DNA from: Hydrogenobacter sp. T-8
GTDB lineage: Bacteria > Aquificota > Aquificia > Aquificales > Aquificaceae
DNA length: 64,000 bases
Direction: 5' to 3'
Assembly: GCF_011006175.1 (NCBI RefSeq)
Contig: NZ_CP048795.1
Location: 1,054,001 to 1,118,000, forward strand
This document shows positions 16,962 to 26,341 of the stretch, in pieces (the stretch's first letter is position 1; the number at the start of each line of letters is the position of its first letter). The position numbers and the translations under genes were made by a program. The notes under the pieces are model-generated. The model saw only the letters and a list, made by a program, of their open reading frames with translations. It was not told the origin of the DNA and ran no database searches.

Positions 16962-18128
16962 TTAGTTAAAACGAACTTCCTCCGCAATATTCATCTGCAC
17001 CATTTTTCTATTTATGTGGATTTTATTTTTAAGAAATACTCTGGCAATAACTGTATCATAAGGACTTTCTTTGCTATTACTCACAAACTTCAAAAACACC
17101 TCTTTGCCCTTTACATAACGGTTCAAATATTCTAAAGCAGACTTCTTGTCCTTAATCCTCACACCAGCCAATTTCACTTTAATGCCAGTAGAAAGTAAGA
17201 GGGTATCTTCTGAAAGCACTTTTATAACTTTGTATAATCTATCTCCGTTAAACTTAAACTTCTTTTCATCAATCAATGGCTTAGCATCTTTTATCTTTGG
17301 CTCATAATTGACCTCTTCTACCTTATAGTCCTGAACTTCCCTTTTTATGACCTCAAGCCCAAACAAACCTAATTTCTCTCTCACCAATTTAACGTAGTCT
17401 TCCTTTATCTCATAGCCTATGGCTTTTCTACCAAGCTCTAAGGCTACTTTGAGAGTTGTCCCACTGCCTGCAAAAGGGTCAAGCACCGTGTCTCCTACAA
17501 AGGAAAACATCTTTATTAGCCTTCTTGGAAGCTCTTCTGGGAAAACCGCCTCGTGGTCAACTTGTCTTGCACCTGCGAATTTCCAATGACCAGAGAAGTA
17601 TTCCTTCCACTCTTCTTTTGTCAATTTTGAAGCCTCTTTAACGCTTTTTTCAACCTTGCGTTTACCTTCTTTTTTGAAAATTAGTATAAACTCGTAGTCT
17701 ATTTCTACGATACCATTCGGCGGATATGGAAAACTACCCATTACGTTTGCCCCACCTGTGGTATTCATAGTTGTCTTTTTCTGCCATATTATAGCACCCA
17801 TATAGTCAAAGCCTATTTCTTCACACATGCATATTATCTCCGCATGGATGGGGATAACCTTATATGTTCCATAGACTATGCTACGGGCAAACTGGTCTCC
17901 TATGTTTATGCAAAGTTTAGTTCCTCCTTTTAGAACCCTGTAGCATTCTTTAAAGACCGCATATAGGCTTTTTAAATACTCGTGCAGGTTCTGTCCATAT
18001 CCTATTTGACCTTCAACTCCATAGTCTTTGATGTGCCAATAGGGTGGTGAGGTAATGACAAGGTCTATACTCTCGTCGCTCAACTCTTTCATACTTCTTG
18101 CGTCCGCAATATAAAGCCTTGCCTTCAT
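16962..18128 (-). CDS. Beta-class DNA methyltransferase with SNase-like C-terminal domain
   Basis: 388 residues. The catalytic TSPPYW (motif IV) is at residues 26-31, followed by KDYG..GQIG. The SAM-binding DPFAGSGTT (motif I) is at 217-225, giving the beta-class motif order. SPPY types modify exocyclic amines (N4-cytosine or N6-adenine). Residues about 298-388 resemble a staphylococcal-nuclease-like domain (LSEDTLLL, VKLAGV, ALEYLNRYVKGKEV, ending NIAEEV), but the usual catalytic Asp/Glu/Arg positions are mostly altered. It starts with an ATGA overlap to mtnB. Its 3' half is visibly more AT-rich than its neighbours, consistent with transfer. No restriction enzyme gene is adjacent. Confidence 0.8.
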   Translation of the reverse strand: MKARLYIADARSMKELSDESIDLVITSPPYWHIKDYGVEGQIGYGQNLHEYLKSLYAVFKECYRVLKGGTKLCINIGDQFARSIVYGTYKVIPIHAEIICMCEEIGFDYMGAIIWQKKTTMNTTGGANVMGSFPYPPNGIVEIDYEFILIFKKEGKRKVEKSVKEASKLTKEEWKEYFSGHWKFAGARQVDHEAVFPEELPRRLIKMFSFVGDTVLDPFAGSGTTLKVALELGRKAIGYEIKEDYVKLVREKLGLFGLEVIKREVQDYKVEEVNYEPKIKDAKPLIDEKKFKFNGDRLYKVIKVLSEDTLLLSTGIKVKLAGVRIKDKKSALEYLNRYVKGKEVFLKFVSNSKESPYDTVIARVFLKNKIHINRKMVQMNIAEEVRFN

Positions 18129-18721
18129 GCCAAACGCATTAGCCTAAGCTCACACTCAAAGAGAAACTCAAAAGCCTCAAGCCTTATATAAGCCTCCCTT
18201 ATGCCTTTGCCCCATGTGTATAAGCCATGAGACCTAAGGAGAAAGCCGTAAACCTTTTCTTCCTTTAGTCTCTTTTCAATTTTCTTAGATAACTCCTCCA
18301 TGTCTTGGCAGTTTTCAAAGACAGGGACACTTATAATCGTTTCGTGGGTTTTTATGCCATCAAAGGCTTTCAGAAGCTCATACCCTTCAAGCCTTATGTC
18401 TTCTTGTGCCATTCTTGATATTAACGTGGAGTTTATAGAATGCACATGCAAGACGGACTTTGCCTGTGGAAAAACCCTATAGACTAAAAGATGAAGCTCC
18501 GTTTCCGCAGAAGGCTTTTTTGAGCCTTCTAATATCTCTCCCTTTAGGTTGACCACCACAAAGTCTTCTCTTGTAAGATGTCCCTTGTGGCTTCCTGAAG
18601 CGGTAATAAGCACCCTCTCATCCTCAAGCCTCACAGAAAGATTTCCACCACTTGCAGGTAGCCAACCCCTTAAATGCAAAAGCCTTCCTATCTCTATAAG
18701 TTCAGAGACTTCTGCGTGCAT
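18125..18721 (-). CDS. mtnB: Methylthioribulose-1-phosphate dehydratase MtnB
   Basis: Class II aldolase-fold zinc enzyme that dehydrates 5-methylthioribulose-1-phosphate in methionine salvage. GWLPASGGNLS near residue 19 binds phosphate, HVHSINSTL gives the first two zinc histidines and RSHGLYTWG the third. Length (198) is typical. Together with MtnC and MtnD in this cluster, three consecutive reactions are covered. The first steps (MtnN/MtnP, MtnA) are not in the window. Confidence 0.92.
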   Translation of the reverse strand: MHAEVSELIEIGRLLHLRGWLPASGGNLSVRLEDERVLITASGSHKGHLTREDFVVVNLKGEILEGSKKPSAETELHLLVYRVFPQAKSVLHVHSINSTLISRMAQEDIRLEGYELLKAFDGIKTHETIISVPVFENCQDMEELSKKIEKRLKEEKVYGFLLRSHGLYTWGKGIREAYIRLEAFEFLFECELRLMRLA

Positions 18722-18742
18722 AAGGTTTATAATTTTAGCACT

Positions 18743-19819
18743 TTAATTGAAAAGCCTTACTATCCTATAGTATGTGTCCCTCTGGGCAGGGATAAAGCCT
18801 GCGGACTTTATGGCTTGAACCATGTCCTCCACCTTCGGTATGCTTACCTTGTAGGAAGTAGAGGAGATGACATTTTCCTCTATCATCACACTGCCAAGGT
18901 CGTTGGCACCAAAGTGTAAGCCTATCGTTCCTATCTGCATGGTCTGAGTTACGTGAGAGCTTTGTATATTCTTGAAGTTGTCAAGGTATATTCTTGATAT
19001 GGCAAGCACCTTGAGATAGTAGGTAGAAGAGGCTTCCTCCACCTTGTCCAGCAGGGTATTACCCTTCTTGAAAGTCCAGGGTATAAAGGCGGTAAAGCCA
19101 CCTGTTTCATCCTGTATTTTTCTTACCCTCTCTAAGTGTTCCACTATATGCTCTGGTTTTTCCACATGCCCAAACATCATAGTGGCGGTAGAGGTCATAC
19201 CAAGCTCATGGGCAGTTCTGTGCACAAGCTCCCACTCCTCTACACTGCACTTGCCTGGGCTTAGAAAATTTCTTACTTCCTGAGATAGAATCTCCGCACC
19301 ACCACCGGGCAGAGAGTCAAGACCTGCGTCTTTTAGCCTTCTTAAGACTTCCCTTATGCTTAGCCTTTCTATCTTAGCCAAATAGACTATCTCAGGAGCG
19401 GAAAAGGAATGAACCTGAACTTGTGGAAACCTCTCCTTTATGGAGCTTATGAGGTCTTCGTAGTATTCTATTGGCAGGTCTGGGTTTAGACCACCTTGCA
19501 TAAGTAGAGTAGTCCCGCCCCAATCCACCAGCTCTTGCACCTTTTTGAGGATTTCCTCCTTTGAAAGCACATAACCCTCTGGCGACCCTACCTTTCTCTG
19601 AAAGGCACAAAACTTGCACCCAGCAACGCACACATTGGTGTAGTTGACATTTCTGTCTATTACAAAGGTGGCTATGTTCTCAGGATGATGTCTTTTCCTT
19701 ATCTCGTTGGCAAGAAAGCCAAGAGTGGATAGGTCTTCCTCAAAGAGCCTAAGGGCTTCCTCTGGGCTTATCCTTTCTCCTTCAAGAACTTTATCGTAAA
19801 TCTCTGTTTGCGTCTTCAT
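18743..19819 (-). CDS. mqnC: Cyclic dehypoxanthine futalosine synthase MqnC
   Basis: Radical-SAM enzyme of the futalosine route to menaquinone-type quinones, converting dehypoxanthine futalosine to its cyclic form. CVAGCKFCAF gives the CxxxCxxC cluster site. LMQGGLNPDLP, DSLPGGGAE and TAFIPWTF are typical for MqnC and distinguish it from MqnE. Length (358) is normal. Aquificaceae use methionaquinone-type quinones made by this pathway. The ATG has no Shine-Dalgarno; TAAATT at 19832-19827 ends 7 bases upstream. Confidence 0.93.
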   Translation of the reverse strand: MKTQTEIYDKVLEGERISPEEALRLFEEDLSTLGFLANEIRKRHHPENIATFVIDRNVNYTNVCVAGCKFCAFQRKVGSPEGYVLSKEEILKKVQELVDWGGTTLLMQGGLNPDLPIEYYEDLISSIKERFPQVQVHSFSAPEIVYLAKIERLSIREVLRRLKDAGLDSLPGGGAEILSQEVRNFLSPGKCSVEEWELVHRTAHELGMTSTATMMFGHVEKPEHIVEHLERVRKIQDETGGFTAFIPWTFKKGNTLLDKVEEASSTYYLKVLAISRIYLDNFKNIQSSHVTQTMQIGTIGLHFGANDLGSVMIEENVISSTSYKVSIPKVEDMVQAIKSAGFIPAQRDTYYRIVRLFN

Positions 19820-19834
19820 GCCATAGAATTTATC

Positions 19835-21052
19835 TCAAGCACCAAACTTGGCAAGCCTTAAAGAGTGTGCCAACATGAGATTTATGAGCTTTTCTGCGGG
19901 AAAAATGCCAAGCTCACCCTTTAAACACTCCCTCTCTGTAAACCTCTCTGAAGTTCCACCCAGCGCGTAGGGAGAATGCAAAAGCACTGGCACAGGATGC
20001 CAAGAGTGTCCCCTTAGCACGGAGGGAGTAGAGTGGTCTCCTGTTATAACAAACACGTCTGGTTTTAACTCCAAAAGCTCTGGCAGATGTTTGTCAAACT
20101 CCTCTATCACCCTTATCTTGCCTTCATAGTTGCCATCCTCACCGTAAGAGTCCGTTTTCTTTATATGCAGGAAGAAAAAGTCATAGTCCTGCCAGACATC
20201 TTTGAGAGCCATTATCTGGTCTTGTATGGACTGACCTTCAAAGTCTATGAGCTCCATACCCACAAGGCTTGCAAGACCCCTATACATGGGATAGACCGCA
20301 ATAGCACAGGCTTTTAGACCAAACCTCTCTTCAAAACTTTCCATCTTTGGCTTTTGAGAAAAACCCCTCAAAAGCATATAGTTAGCCTTTGGCTCATCTG
20401 CGAGCACTTCCTCTATTTTTTCCAAAAGTCTTCTCAAGACGTGAGCCACCTTTTCTGACGCTTCGTTCAAGCCTTTCGGCTCTATAGGCTCAAGTCCTTC
20501 CTTTTGTGGGTCTGTGTCCCTTATACGGTCGCTACCCTCTGGAAGAGCCTCTGGAAACCTTAAGAGCAAGGCAACTCTGTGCTCCATGCCCGGTGCAAAA
20601 AACACCCTTACACCATCCACTTCCCTTATCGCTTCTGAGAGCTTCTTAGTTATTCTTCTGTTCTCCTCCGTAGGAATCCTTCCTGCCCTCCTATCCTTTA
20701 CTATTAACCTACCATCTACCCTCTCCACCGTGGCGTAATTGCCCCTTATGGCTATGTCTGTATCCCTTACCTCAAGTCCAAGACCAAGAGCCTCCAATAT
20801 ACCCCTACCTATCTGATACTCCAAGGGATTGTAGCCAAAAATACCCAGATGACCAGGACCACTACCGGGTGTTATGCCATAGTCCACAGGAATATGCATG
20901 CCAAGGGCAGACCTTTTGGCTAAGCGGTCAAGGTTTGGAGTGTTGGCAAGCTCAAGCTCCGTCTTTGTATCCTTCACAGGTAGCCCACCAAGACCATCAA
21001 GGACCACCATGAGTATCTTTGTATTGTTTTTTACAAGCAAGTCCTTCAACAT
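19835..21052 (-). CDS. apgM: Cofactor-independent phosphoglycerate mutase, archaeal type (ApgM)
   Basis: Alkaline phosphatase-superfamily enzyme interconverting 3- and 2-phosphoglycerate. The metal-binding start is [10 protein letters not shown]. The phosphoserine nucleophile is in [16 protein letters not shown], and the C-terminal metal ligands are in [11 protein letters not shown] and ITGDHSTP. Length (405) matches ApgM rather than the 510-residue bacterial iPGM. The ATG at 21052 has TAAAAT 8 bases upstream and no Shine-Dalgarno. Confidence 0.95.
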   Translation of the reverse strand: MLKDLLVKNNTKILMVVLDGLGGLPVKDTKTELELANTPNLDRLAKRSALGMHIPVDYGITPGSGPGHLGIFGYNPLEYQIGRGILEALGLGLEVRDTDIAIRGNYATVERVDGRLIVKDRRAGRIPTEENRRITKKLSEAIREVDGVRVFFAPGMEHRVALLLRFPEALPEGSDRIRDTDPQKEGLEPIEPKGLNEASEKVAHVLRRLLEKIEEVLADEPKANYMLLRGFSQKPKMESFEERFGLKACAIAVYPMYRGLASLVGMELIDFEGQSIQDQIMALKDVWQDYDFFFLHIKKTDSYGEDGNYEGKIRVIEEFDKHLPELLELKPDVFVITGDHSTPSVLRGHSWHPVPVLLHSPYALGGTSERFTERECLKGELGIFPAEKLINLMLAHSLRLAKFGA

Positions 21053-21071
21053 AAGTTAAGATTTTACCAGC

Positions 21072-22481
21072 TTATGGTCCTATCTGTCTTAGGAAAGGAG
21101 GTATTTCTTCACTTTTGAGCCATCCGCATTCCTCAAGCCCTCTTTCTACAGCTTCCTGTGATTTTTTTGTCCTCTCCATAAGCAGTTTCACAAAGTCCTG
21201 CCTCCTGCCCTTATACTCCTCTATCTCTTCGTAGCTAACTTCAGGAAAACGGGAAACTATCCTATCCTTTACTATGTTCCACGCTGCAAGGTTAGAGTAT
21301 AGGTTAAACTCCTTGTCTCTGACAGTTTCCTTTACCGCAAGGGATTTTAGAAACTCAAACCTTTCTGGCTTTATGGTTAGGATGGCTTCCGCCATAAGCG
21401 GGTCAACGGTGTAGAATACACCAAATAGCTTACCCAGTATTCTCCTTTGAGTTCTTATAATCTGGTCAAGGATGCTCTGGACTTCTGGCTCTACCTTGTC
21501 GTATATCAGCTCAAAGTAGTTTAACTCTTCCAGTTCAAGACCGCCCAGATATCTTATAAAGTTGGCAAGCTCATGGTAGCTAACATTTGCTTCCTCTTTC
21601 CCTTCTTCCTCCAACTCCTTTTCAATCTCTCCATAGTCTAAGACCACATCCGTGTGGACTGGTGGTATTATGTGGTAGGTTTCAGACTCCCAGCCAGCCT
21701 TTCTTAGTATCTGCTCCGCACCATCCTCAGGGAGGTTATACTTTTGCATTAAAAGTCTTTTTAACCCAGCTCTGTCCTTCTTGTATTTATCAAGCTCCCC
21801 ATCGGGTATGTCCACCTCTACATAAACGAGCTTTTCTTTCCCATCTTGGAAAATCACCACGTTCTTTCTTCCCTTTATATGTCTTTTTATAAACTTCCAG
21901 TCTTCGTCGGTCATTATGGGCTCGGGATGCCACTGCTTTGACATTTCTTCCTCAAGCTCAAGGTATGGGACTGTTTCATACCATGTTGCCTTGCTTAGCT
22001 TTGATTCTATTACTTCCTCACTTTCGCCGGTCTTTTTCCTTGCGTATTCTACGAATTCCCTTCTCTTGAACTTAAACCTTTCTATCTCATCAAGGGTAAG
22101 CTCTGGGAAGAGAACTTTTAGCTTGTATTTTATAAAGTCCCAGTTTCCGAATAGGTTTTGAGGTTCAATAGCTTCATATCCGTATGGGTTTGTCCGGAGA
22201 AAATCAAAGTAATAACCTATAAATTTTCTTACCCTTGGGTCTGTTAGGGCAAGGGTCTTTATAAAATCTGGGTCGTAGAACTCAATTATGCTCAAGAGCC
22301 TGGCTATATTGACCTTTTTTATGTTGTGCAGATGGCAAAGCTCTACCGCATACCTCTTTGGCATATTGTCCACACCGCAGTATTCGTTTAGAACCTCCAT
22401 CTCAGAACGCAAAAGACTTCTAAAGAAGACTAATTTTTCCCTGTTTGAAAGGCTTTCTTTGTTAAGTATTAGCTCTATCAT
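21072..22481 (-). CDS. Uncharacterised protein with three CsbD-like repeats
   Basis: 469 residues from the ATG at 22481, chosen because AAGGAGGT lies 7 bases upstream. No signal peptide or membrane helix. A unit of the form W-x2-(I/V)-K...(F/I)P-E/D...E(I/L)..(F/Y)K..R..(F/L)(V/K)...S/P-E...L...W occurs three times, at about residues 113-168, 193-264 and 400-455. It resembles CsbD/YjbJ stress-protein domains. The middle copy has an inserted beta-hairpin-like stretch. The helical segments before copies 1 and 3 also look alike, suggesting an internal duplication. Function unknown. Its upstream region has a good promoter. Confidence 0.6.
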   Translation of the reverse strand: MIELILNKESLSNREKLVFFRSLLRSEMEVLNEYCGVDNMPKRYAVELCHLHNIKKVNIARLLSIIEFYDPDFIKTLALTDPRVRKFIGYYFDFLRTNPYGYEAIEPQNLFGNWDFIKYKLKVLFPELTLDEIERFKFKRREFVEYARKKTGESEEVIESKLSKATWYETVPYLELEEEMSKQWHPEPIMTDEDWKFIKRHIKGRKNVVIFQDGKEKLVYVEVDIPDGELDKYKKDRAGLKRLLMQKYNLPEDGAEQILRKAGWESETYHIIPPVHTDVVLDYGEIEKELEEEGKEEANVSYHELANFIRYLGGLELEELNYFELIYDKVEPEVQSILDQIIRTQRRILGKLFGVFYTVDPLMAEAILTIKPERFEFLKSLAVKETVRDKEFNLYSNLAAWNIVKDRIVSRFPEVSYEEIEEYKGRRQDFVKLLMERTKKSQEAVERGLEECGWLKSEEIPPFLRQIGP

Positions 22482-22503
22482 TTTTCCCACCTCCTTAGTT
22501 TTG

Positions 22504-22531
22504 AATATAGTCCCCATATACTTTCAGTCAA
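22504..22531 (-). promoter_or_regulatory. Sigma70 promoter of the CsbD-like repeat gene
   Basis: On the minus strand TTGACT (22531-22526), 16 bases, TATATT (22509-22504), then a leader with AAGGAGGT before the ATG at 22481. This is a leadered, Shine-Dalgarno-type gene. The rest of the 22482-22616 gap holds the divergent promoter of the exonuclease gene. Confidence 0.6.
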
Positions 22532-22592
22532 TAAAGCCTTTTTATCCCTTTATAAGGAAATTTTTGTTGGTGTTCATGGTCATAGTCTGTTT

Positions 22593-22612
22593 TAAAATAT
22601 ACATAGGAGGGA
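22593..22612 (+). promoter_or_regulatory. Probable -10 and ribosome binding site of the exonuclease gene
   Basis: TAAAAT at 22593-22598 is a candidate -10. AGGAGGGA at 22605-22612 is a clear ribosome binding site for the ATG at 22617. The -35 is weak. Confidence 0.4.
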
Positions 22613-22616
22613 TGGT

Positions 22617-23591
22617 ATGGGTAAAACTGTCAGCCTTGATATTGAGACCTTCTGTTTATTAGAGGAACTTACAGAGGAAGACCTTTCATACCTTAAAGGA
22701 AGAAAAGATTACGAGTCTGAAGAAGATTTTCATAGAGACCTTGCAACTAATCCATATGTTTCTTTTTTAGTTTCCTTTTCTCTTTTCTTCTTGGAAGAGA
22801 GCAAAGGCTACGTTTTTTACATGGGGGAGGAAGATAGAAAAGAAGAATCTCATACTACAGTAGGCGAGAGGAACGTGGAAGTCCTATATACATCTATATC
22901 CCTAAAAGATGGGTTTCTTTCTGCGGAGAGAAGGCTTCTTGGTGTCCTTTGGGAATATCTAAGGCATGCGGATACGCTCATCACTTTTCACGGAAAGTAT
23001 TTTGACATGGAGTTTATAAAGATAAGAACCATAATACAAGGTATGAAGCCTACCGCTTTTTACAAACACCTCTATTCTAAGGGTATAAGCCACATAGACC
23101 TCAAAGACCTATTCAAGGTGGGCAGGAATAACTATTCTCTTAACTTTATTGCGAGAAGGCTCAATCTTCCCATAGATAAGGGCGACATGGATGGTTCAAA
23201 GATAAGGGATGCCTTTCTAAGAAAAGAATACAGGAGGGTTGCGGATTACAACCTAAGGGACGCTCTTCTTACAGGCATGCTTTATGAGAGAGTTAGAGAC
23301 TATCTTTATCATGAGCCTGCTGTTGAGCTCGTAAAGTCCGCCGGTTTTTCTAACGGCAGAGAACTTATAGAGTATGCCCTTGATAACAATCTTCTTAGTG
23401 GAAGGGAAACCTCTATGCTTATAGATATATGCAAGGAAAAGGCAGACTCTGGACCTACAGAAAGACAGGTAGCTTATCTACGTGATCTGGTCAAAAACTC
23501 TGATTTAGACCTTAGGGATGTGTGTGGACTTTTGGGTTATGAGACCATAGACAAGATAATAAAGCTATCGGAGGAGGAAGAGATAACTTGA
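22617..23591 (+). CDS. DnaQ/PolB-type 3'-5' exonuclease-like protein
   Basis: 324 residues with an RNase H-fold exonuclease core. Exo I is SLDIET near residue 6, Exo II is ITFHGKYFDMEF near 120, and Exo III is YNLRDALLT near 210, so the DEDDy metal residues are present. The arrangement matches the exonuclease domain of family B polymerases or YprB-type nucleases rather than a polymerase, since no palm domain follows. The last ~70 residues are helical and may bind nucleic acid. It may act in DNA repair or RNA turnover. Confidence 0.75.
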   Translation: MGKTVSLDIETFCLLEELTEEDLSYLKGRKDYESEEDFHRDLATNPYVSFLVSFSLFFLEESKGYVFYMGEEDRKEESHTTVGERNVEVLYTSISLKDGFLSAERRLLGVLWEYLRHADTLITFHGKYFDMEFIKIRTIIQGMKPTAFYKHLYSKGISHIDLKDLFKVGRNNYSLNFIARRLNLPIDKGDMDGSKIRDAFLRKEYRRVADYNLRDALLTGMLYERVRDYLYHEPAVELVKSAGFSNGRELIEYALDNNLLSGRETSMLIDICKEKADSGPTERQVAYLRDLVKNSDLDLRDVCGLLGYETIDKIIKLSEEEEIT

Positions 23592-23639
23592 TCTTGCTCC
23601 TGCGGAGGTTGGGGATATATTTATGAGAAGGAGGTTAGT

Positions 23640-24770
23640 ATGTCTTTGAAACCCTTAAAACTTAGAAATAAAACTGTTCCAATTCCCATAATTCAAGGTG
23701 GGATGGGTGTGGGTATATCCTGGGAAAAGCTGGCAGGTGCTGTAGCGAGGGAGGGTGCGGTCGGTGTAGTATCTGCGGTAGGCACTGGCTACAGATATCC
23801 AGAGCTTGTCAAAAGAGACAGGTTTGGAAGACCCATAGGCTCCATATACACTCATAGCAAAGAAGCCCTCACAAGGATAATACAGGAGGCAAAAAAGATT
23901 TCGGAGGGTAATGGTGCCATAGGTGTAAACATACTCTGTGCCATAACTGACTACGGAAGAGTGGCACAGGATGCGGTTGAGGCTGGTGCGGATGCCATAA
24001 TATCAGGTGCTGGTCTTCCCCTTAGGCTTCCTGAATATGTAGGTGATGCGGATGTGGCATTAATTCCCATAGTTTCCTCTGCCAGAGCCCTTAACCTTAT
24101 ATGCAGGACTTGGGAGAAAAAATACAAAAGGCTTCCTGATGCGGTTGTTCTTGAGGGTCCAAAGTCTGGAGGGCATCAAGGCTTTAAATACGAAGAATGC
24201 TTTATGCCAGAATATCAACTTGAGAACCTTTTCCCTTCTGTCCTTGAAGAGGCCCAAAGGTGGGGAGGCATTCCGGTTATAGTGGCTGGTGGTGTATGGA
24301 GCTATAAGGACATAGTCTACTACATGCAGAAGGGTGCAAGCGGTGTGCAAATGGCAACACGCTTTATAGCTACTCATGAATGTGATGCACCACTAATATA
24401 CAAGGAGACAGTTCTTAATGCGGAGGAAGAGGACATAATTCTCTTTAAATCTCCTGTGGGATATCCACTAAGGGTTGTAAGGACACCCTTTATAGAAAGA
24501 CTTCTTGCCGGATACAATGGGTGGAACGGCTGTGTTTCTCATTGCATAACACCCTGCAACAAAGGGGAAGAGGCTAAGAAGGTAGGCTTTTGCATAGCGG
24601 ACAGACTTGGCTCTGCGTGGCTTGGAAACTACGAGGAGGGTATATTCATAAGCGGTGCAAACGGTCATCTTCTCAAAAAGCAAGGAATAATAAGCGTAAA
24701 GGAGCTTATTGAAATACTCACCGGCAAAAGACCAGACCCAACCCTTGAGAAAGAAGTTGTTTTAAAATAA
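23640..24770 (+). CDS. Nitronate monooxygenase family flavoprotein
   Basis: TIM-barrel FMN enzyme of the NMO/FabK superfamily, 376 residues. IIQGGMGVGISWEKLAGAVA opens the barrel, GANILCAI-like and GADAIISGAGLP strands follow, VLEGPKSGGHQGF holds the conserved His, and VIVAGGVWSYKD, GASGVQMATRF form the FMN phosphate site. A C-terminal region has several Cys (NGCVSHCITPCNKG) not needed in simple NMOs, perhaps a metal or Fe-S site. FabK-type enoyl-ACP reductase is the main alternative. A ribosome binding site GAAGGAGG precedes the ATG. Confidence 0.8.
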   Translation: MSLKPLKLRNKTVPIPIIQGGMGVGISWEKLAGAVAREGAVGVVSAVGTGYRYPELVKRDRFGRPIGSIYTHSKEALTRIIQEAKKISEGNGAIGVNILCAITDYGRVAQDAVEAGADAIISGAGLPLRLPEYVGDADVALIPIVSSARALNLICRTWEKKYKRLPDAVVLEGPKSGGHQGFKYEECFMPEYQLENLFPSVLEEAQRWGGIPVIVAGGVWSYKDIVYYMQKGASGVQMATRFIATHECDAPLIYKETVLNAEEEDIILFKSPVGYPLRVVRTPFIERLLAGYNGWNGCVSHCITPCNKGEEAKKVGFCIADRLGSAWLGNYEEGIFISGANGHLLKKQGIISVKELIEILTGKRPDPTLEKEVVLK

Positions 24771-24788
24771 AACTTAAGGAGGGGTAAT

Positions 24789-25577
24789 ATGTTTAGGGCA
24801 CTTTGGACATCGGCTTCAGGTATGACCGCTCAGCAGACAAACTTGGATGTGATATCCAACAATATGGCAAATGTGAACACGGTGGGCTTTAAGAAAATGA
24901 GAGCAACCTTTCAGGACCTGGTTTACCAAACCATAAGGGATCCGGGAGCACCTACATCGCCCGCTACGAGAAATCCATCTGGTTTTCAGGTGGGCTTGGG
25001 AACATACATATCGGACACTTACGGCATCTTCACTCAGGGGAACATCTTCCAAACAGGCAATCAGTTGGACATAGCCATTCAGGGAGAGGGCTTTTTTAAG
25101 GTGGTTTTGCCAGATGGCACAATAGCCTACACAAGGAACGGACAGTTCAGGCTTGATGCGGACGGAAGGATAGTTAATCCAGATGGCTATCCAATTGACC
25201 CAGAGATAACCATACCCCCAGACGCTATAAGCGTGGGTGTGGGTCCTGATGGAACTGTGACGGTTTTGAGGCAGGGTGCTACCGCTGTGGAAGAAGTAGG
25301 TAGGTTTGAACTTGCCAAGTTTGTAAACCCTGCAGGTCTTAGAAGAATAGGAAACAATCTATTTATACAAACTGATGCATCAGGTGAGCCAGTAGTGGAC
25401 AACCCAGGTAATCAGGGCATAGGTACGCTTCTTCAGGGGTATCTTGAAGCCTCCAACGTGAACATAGTGGAGGAGATGGTAAACCTCATAATAGCTCAAA
25501 GGGCTTTTGAGTTCAACACAAAGGGTATTACCGCTGCGGATGAGATGCTTGGACAGACCGCTAATTTAAGAAGGTAA
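24789..25577 (+). CDS. flgG: Flagellar distal rod protein FlgG
   Basis: 262 residues. N-terminal [28 protein letters not shown] is the rod/hook signature, and the C-terminal [25 protein letters not shown] is the matching amphipathic helix. FlgG forms the distal flagellar rod and is exported by the flagellar type III apparatus encoded directly downstream. An AGGAGGGG site lies 6 bases before the ATG. flgF, its usual partner, is 35 kb away at 60410. Confidence 0.95.
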   Translation: MFRALWTSASGMTAQQTNLDVISNNMANVNTVGFKKMRATFQDLVYQTIRDPGAPTSPATRNPSGFQVGLGTYISDTYGIFTQGNIFQTGNQLDIAIQGEGFFKVVLPDGTIAYTRNGQFRLDADGRIVNPDGYPIDPEITIPPDAISVGVGPDGTVTVLRQGATAVEEVGRFELAKFVNPAGLRRIGNNLFIQTDASGEPVVDNPGNQGIGTLLQGYLEASNVNIVEEMVNLIIAQRAFEFNTKGITAADEMLGQTANLRR

Positions 25578-25579
25578 GC

Positions 25580-25585
25580 TATAAT
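25580..25585 (+). promoter_or_regulatory. Putative -10 element of fliL (leaderless start)
   Basis: TATAAT at 25580-25585 ends 7 bases before the fliL ATG at 25593. There is no Shine-Dalgarno in between, and the flgG stop is 3 bases upstream of the box. Transcription would begin at or next to the A of ATG. Confidence 0.55.
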
Positions 25586-25592
25586 TTAATCC

Positions 25593-26069
25593 ATGGCTGA
25601 GGAGGTAAAAGAAGCAAAAGAGGAAAAAAAGGGCGGGTCTAAGAAGATACTTTTTATTTTACCGCTCCTGTTGGTTCTACTTGCAGGCGCTGGTGGAGCC
25701 TACTTTTTCCTTTTTGCGAAAAAGGAGAAAAAGGAAGATAACGCACCTCTCCCTTCTCAAGTAGGTGTTATGATGGACTTGGGAGTTTTTACCGTAAACC
25801 TTGCAGACAGGGAAGTGGATGCCTACGCAAGAGTTTCCATAACCCTTGAGCTTTCTAATGAGAAGGTAAGGCAAGAGGTAGATAAGAGGCTACCCATAAT
25901 AAAGGATGCTATAATTGATGTAATAAGCAGTAAAACCTCCTCCTTTGTGAGAACTCCCGAAGGTAGAGAAAGCCTAAGGCTTGAGCTTATAAAAAGGATA
26001 AATACCATACTCTTTGAGGGTGGAGTTAGGAACATATACTTTACAGAATTTGTGGTGCAGACCACATGA
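25593..26069 (+). CDS. fliL: Flagellar basal-body-associated protein FliL
   Basis: 158 residues. A charged cytoplasmic N-terminus is followed by one transmembrane helix (about residues 20-42) and a periplasmic domain with the FliL pattern: DLGVFTVNLADREVDAYARVSITLEL, then RLPIIKDAIIDVISS. FliL stabilises stator-rotor interaction and torque. First gene of a tightly overlapping export-gate run (ATGA overlap with fliO). Confidence 0.92.
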   Translation: MAEEVKEAKEEKKGGSKKILFILPLLLVLLAGAGGAYFFLFAKKEKKEDNAPLPSQVGVMMDLGVFTVNLADREVDAYARVSITLELSNEKVRQEVDKRLPIIKDAIIDVISSKTSSFVRTPEGRESLRLELIKRINTILFEGGVRNIYFTEFVVQTT

Positions 26070-26341
26070 CTGACTTCTTCCTTAGCTTTCTGCGTGCCCT
26101 TATTGCGCTAGGCATAGTGATAGTCCTTATACTTATCACTCTTCCATACCTGCTTCCTCTTCTTCAAAGGCTCCGCTGGACAAGGGAGGAAAAAGGGTCA
26201 GAGATTAAACTTAGAAGGGTCATACCCCTGGGTAGAAACATGCTCCTTGTGGAGCTTGAGATAAGAGGAAAGCTCTTTGTCCTTGCTATAACAGAAGGTG
26301 CGGTGGAGGTGGTCTATAGGGATGAAGATAATCCTGCTTAG
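26066..26341 (+). CDS. fliO: Flagellar biosynthesis protein FliO
   Basis: 91 residues: one N-terminal transmembrane helix (about residues 8-30) and a small cytoplasmic beta-rich domain with IKLRRVIPLGRNMLLVELEIRGKLFVLAI, the usual FliO pattern. It assists assembly of the FliP ring. Identification rests on that motif plus its position between fliL and fliP. Overlaps fliL by 4 bases and fliP by 20. Confidence 0.88.
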   Translation: MTDFFLSFLRALIALGIVIVLILITLPYLLPLLQRLRWTREEKGSEIKLRRVIPLGRNMLLVELEIRGKLFVLAITEGAVEVVYRDEDNPA

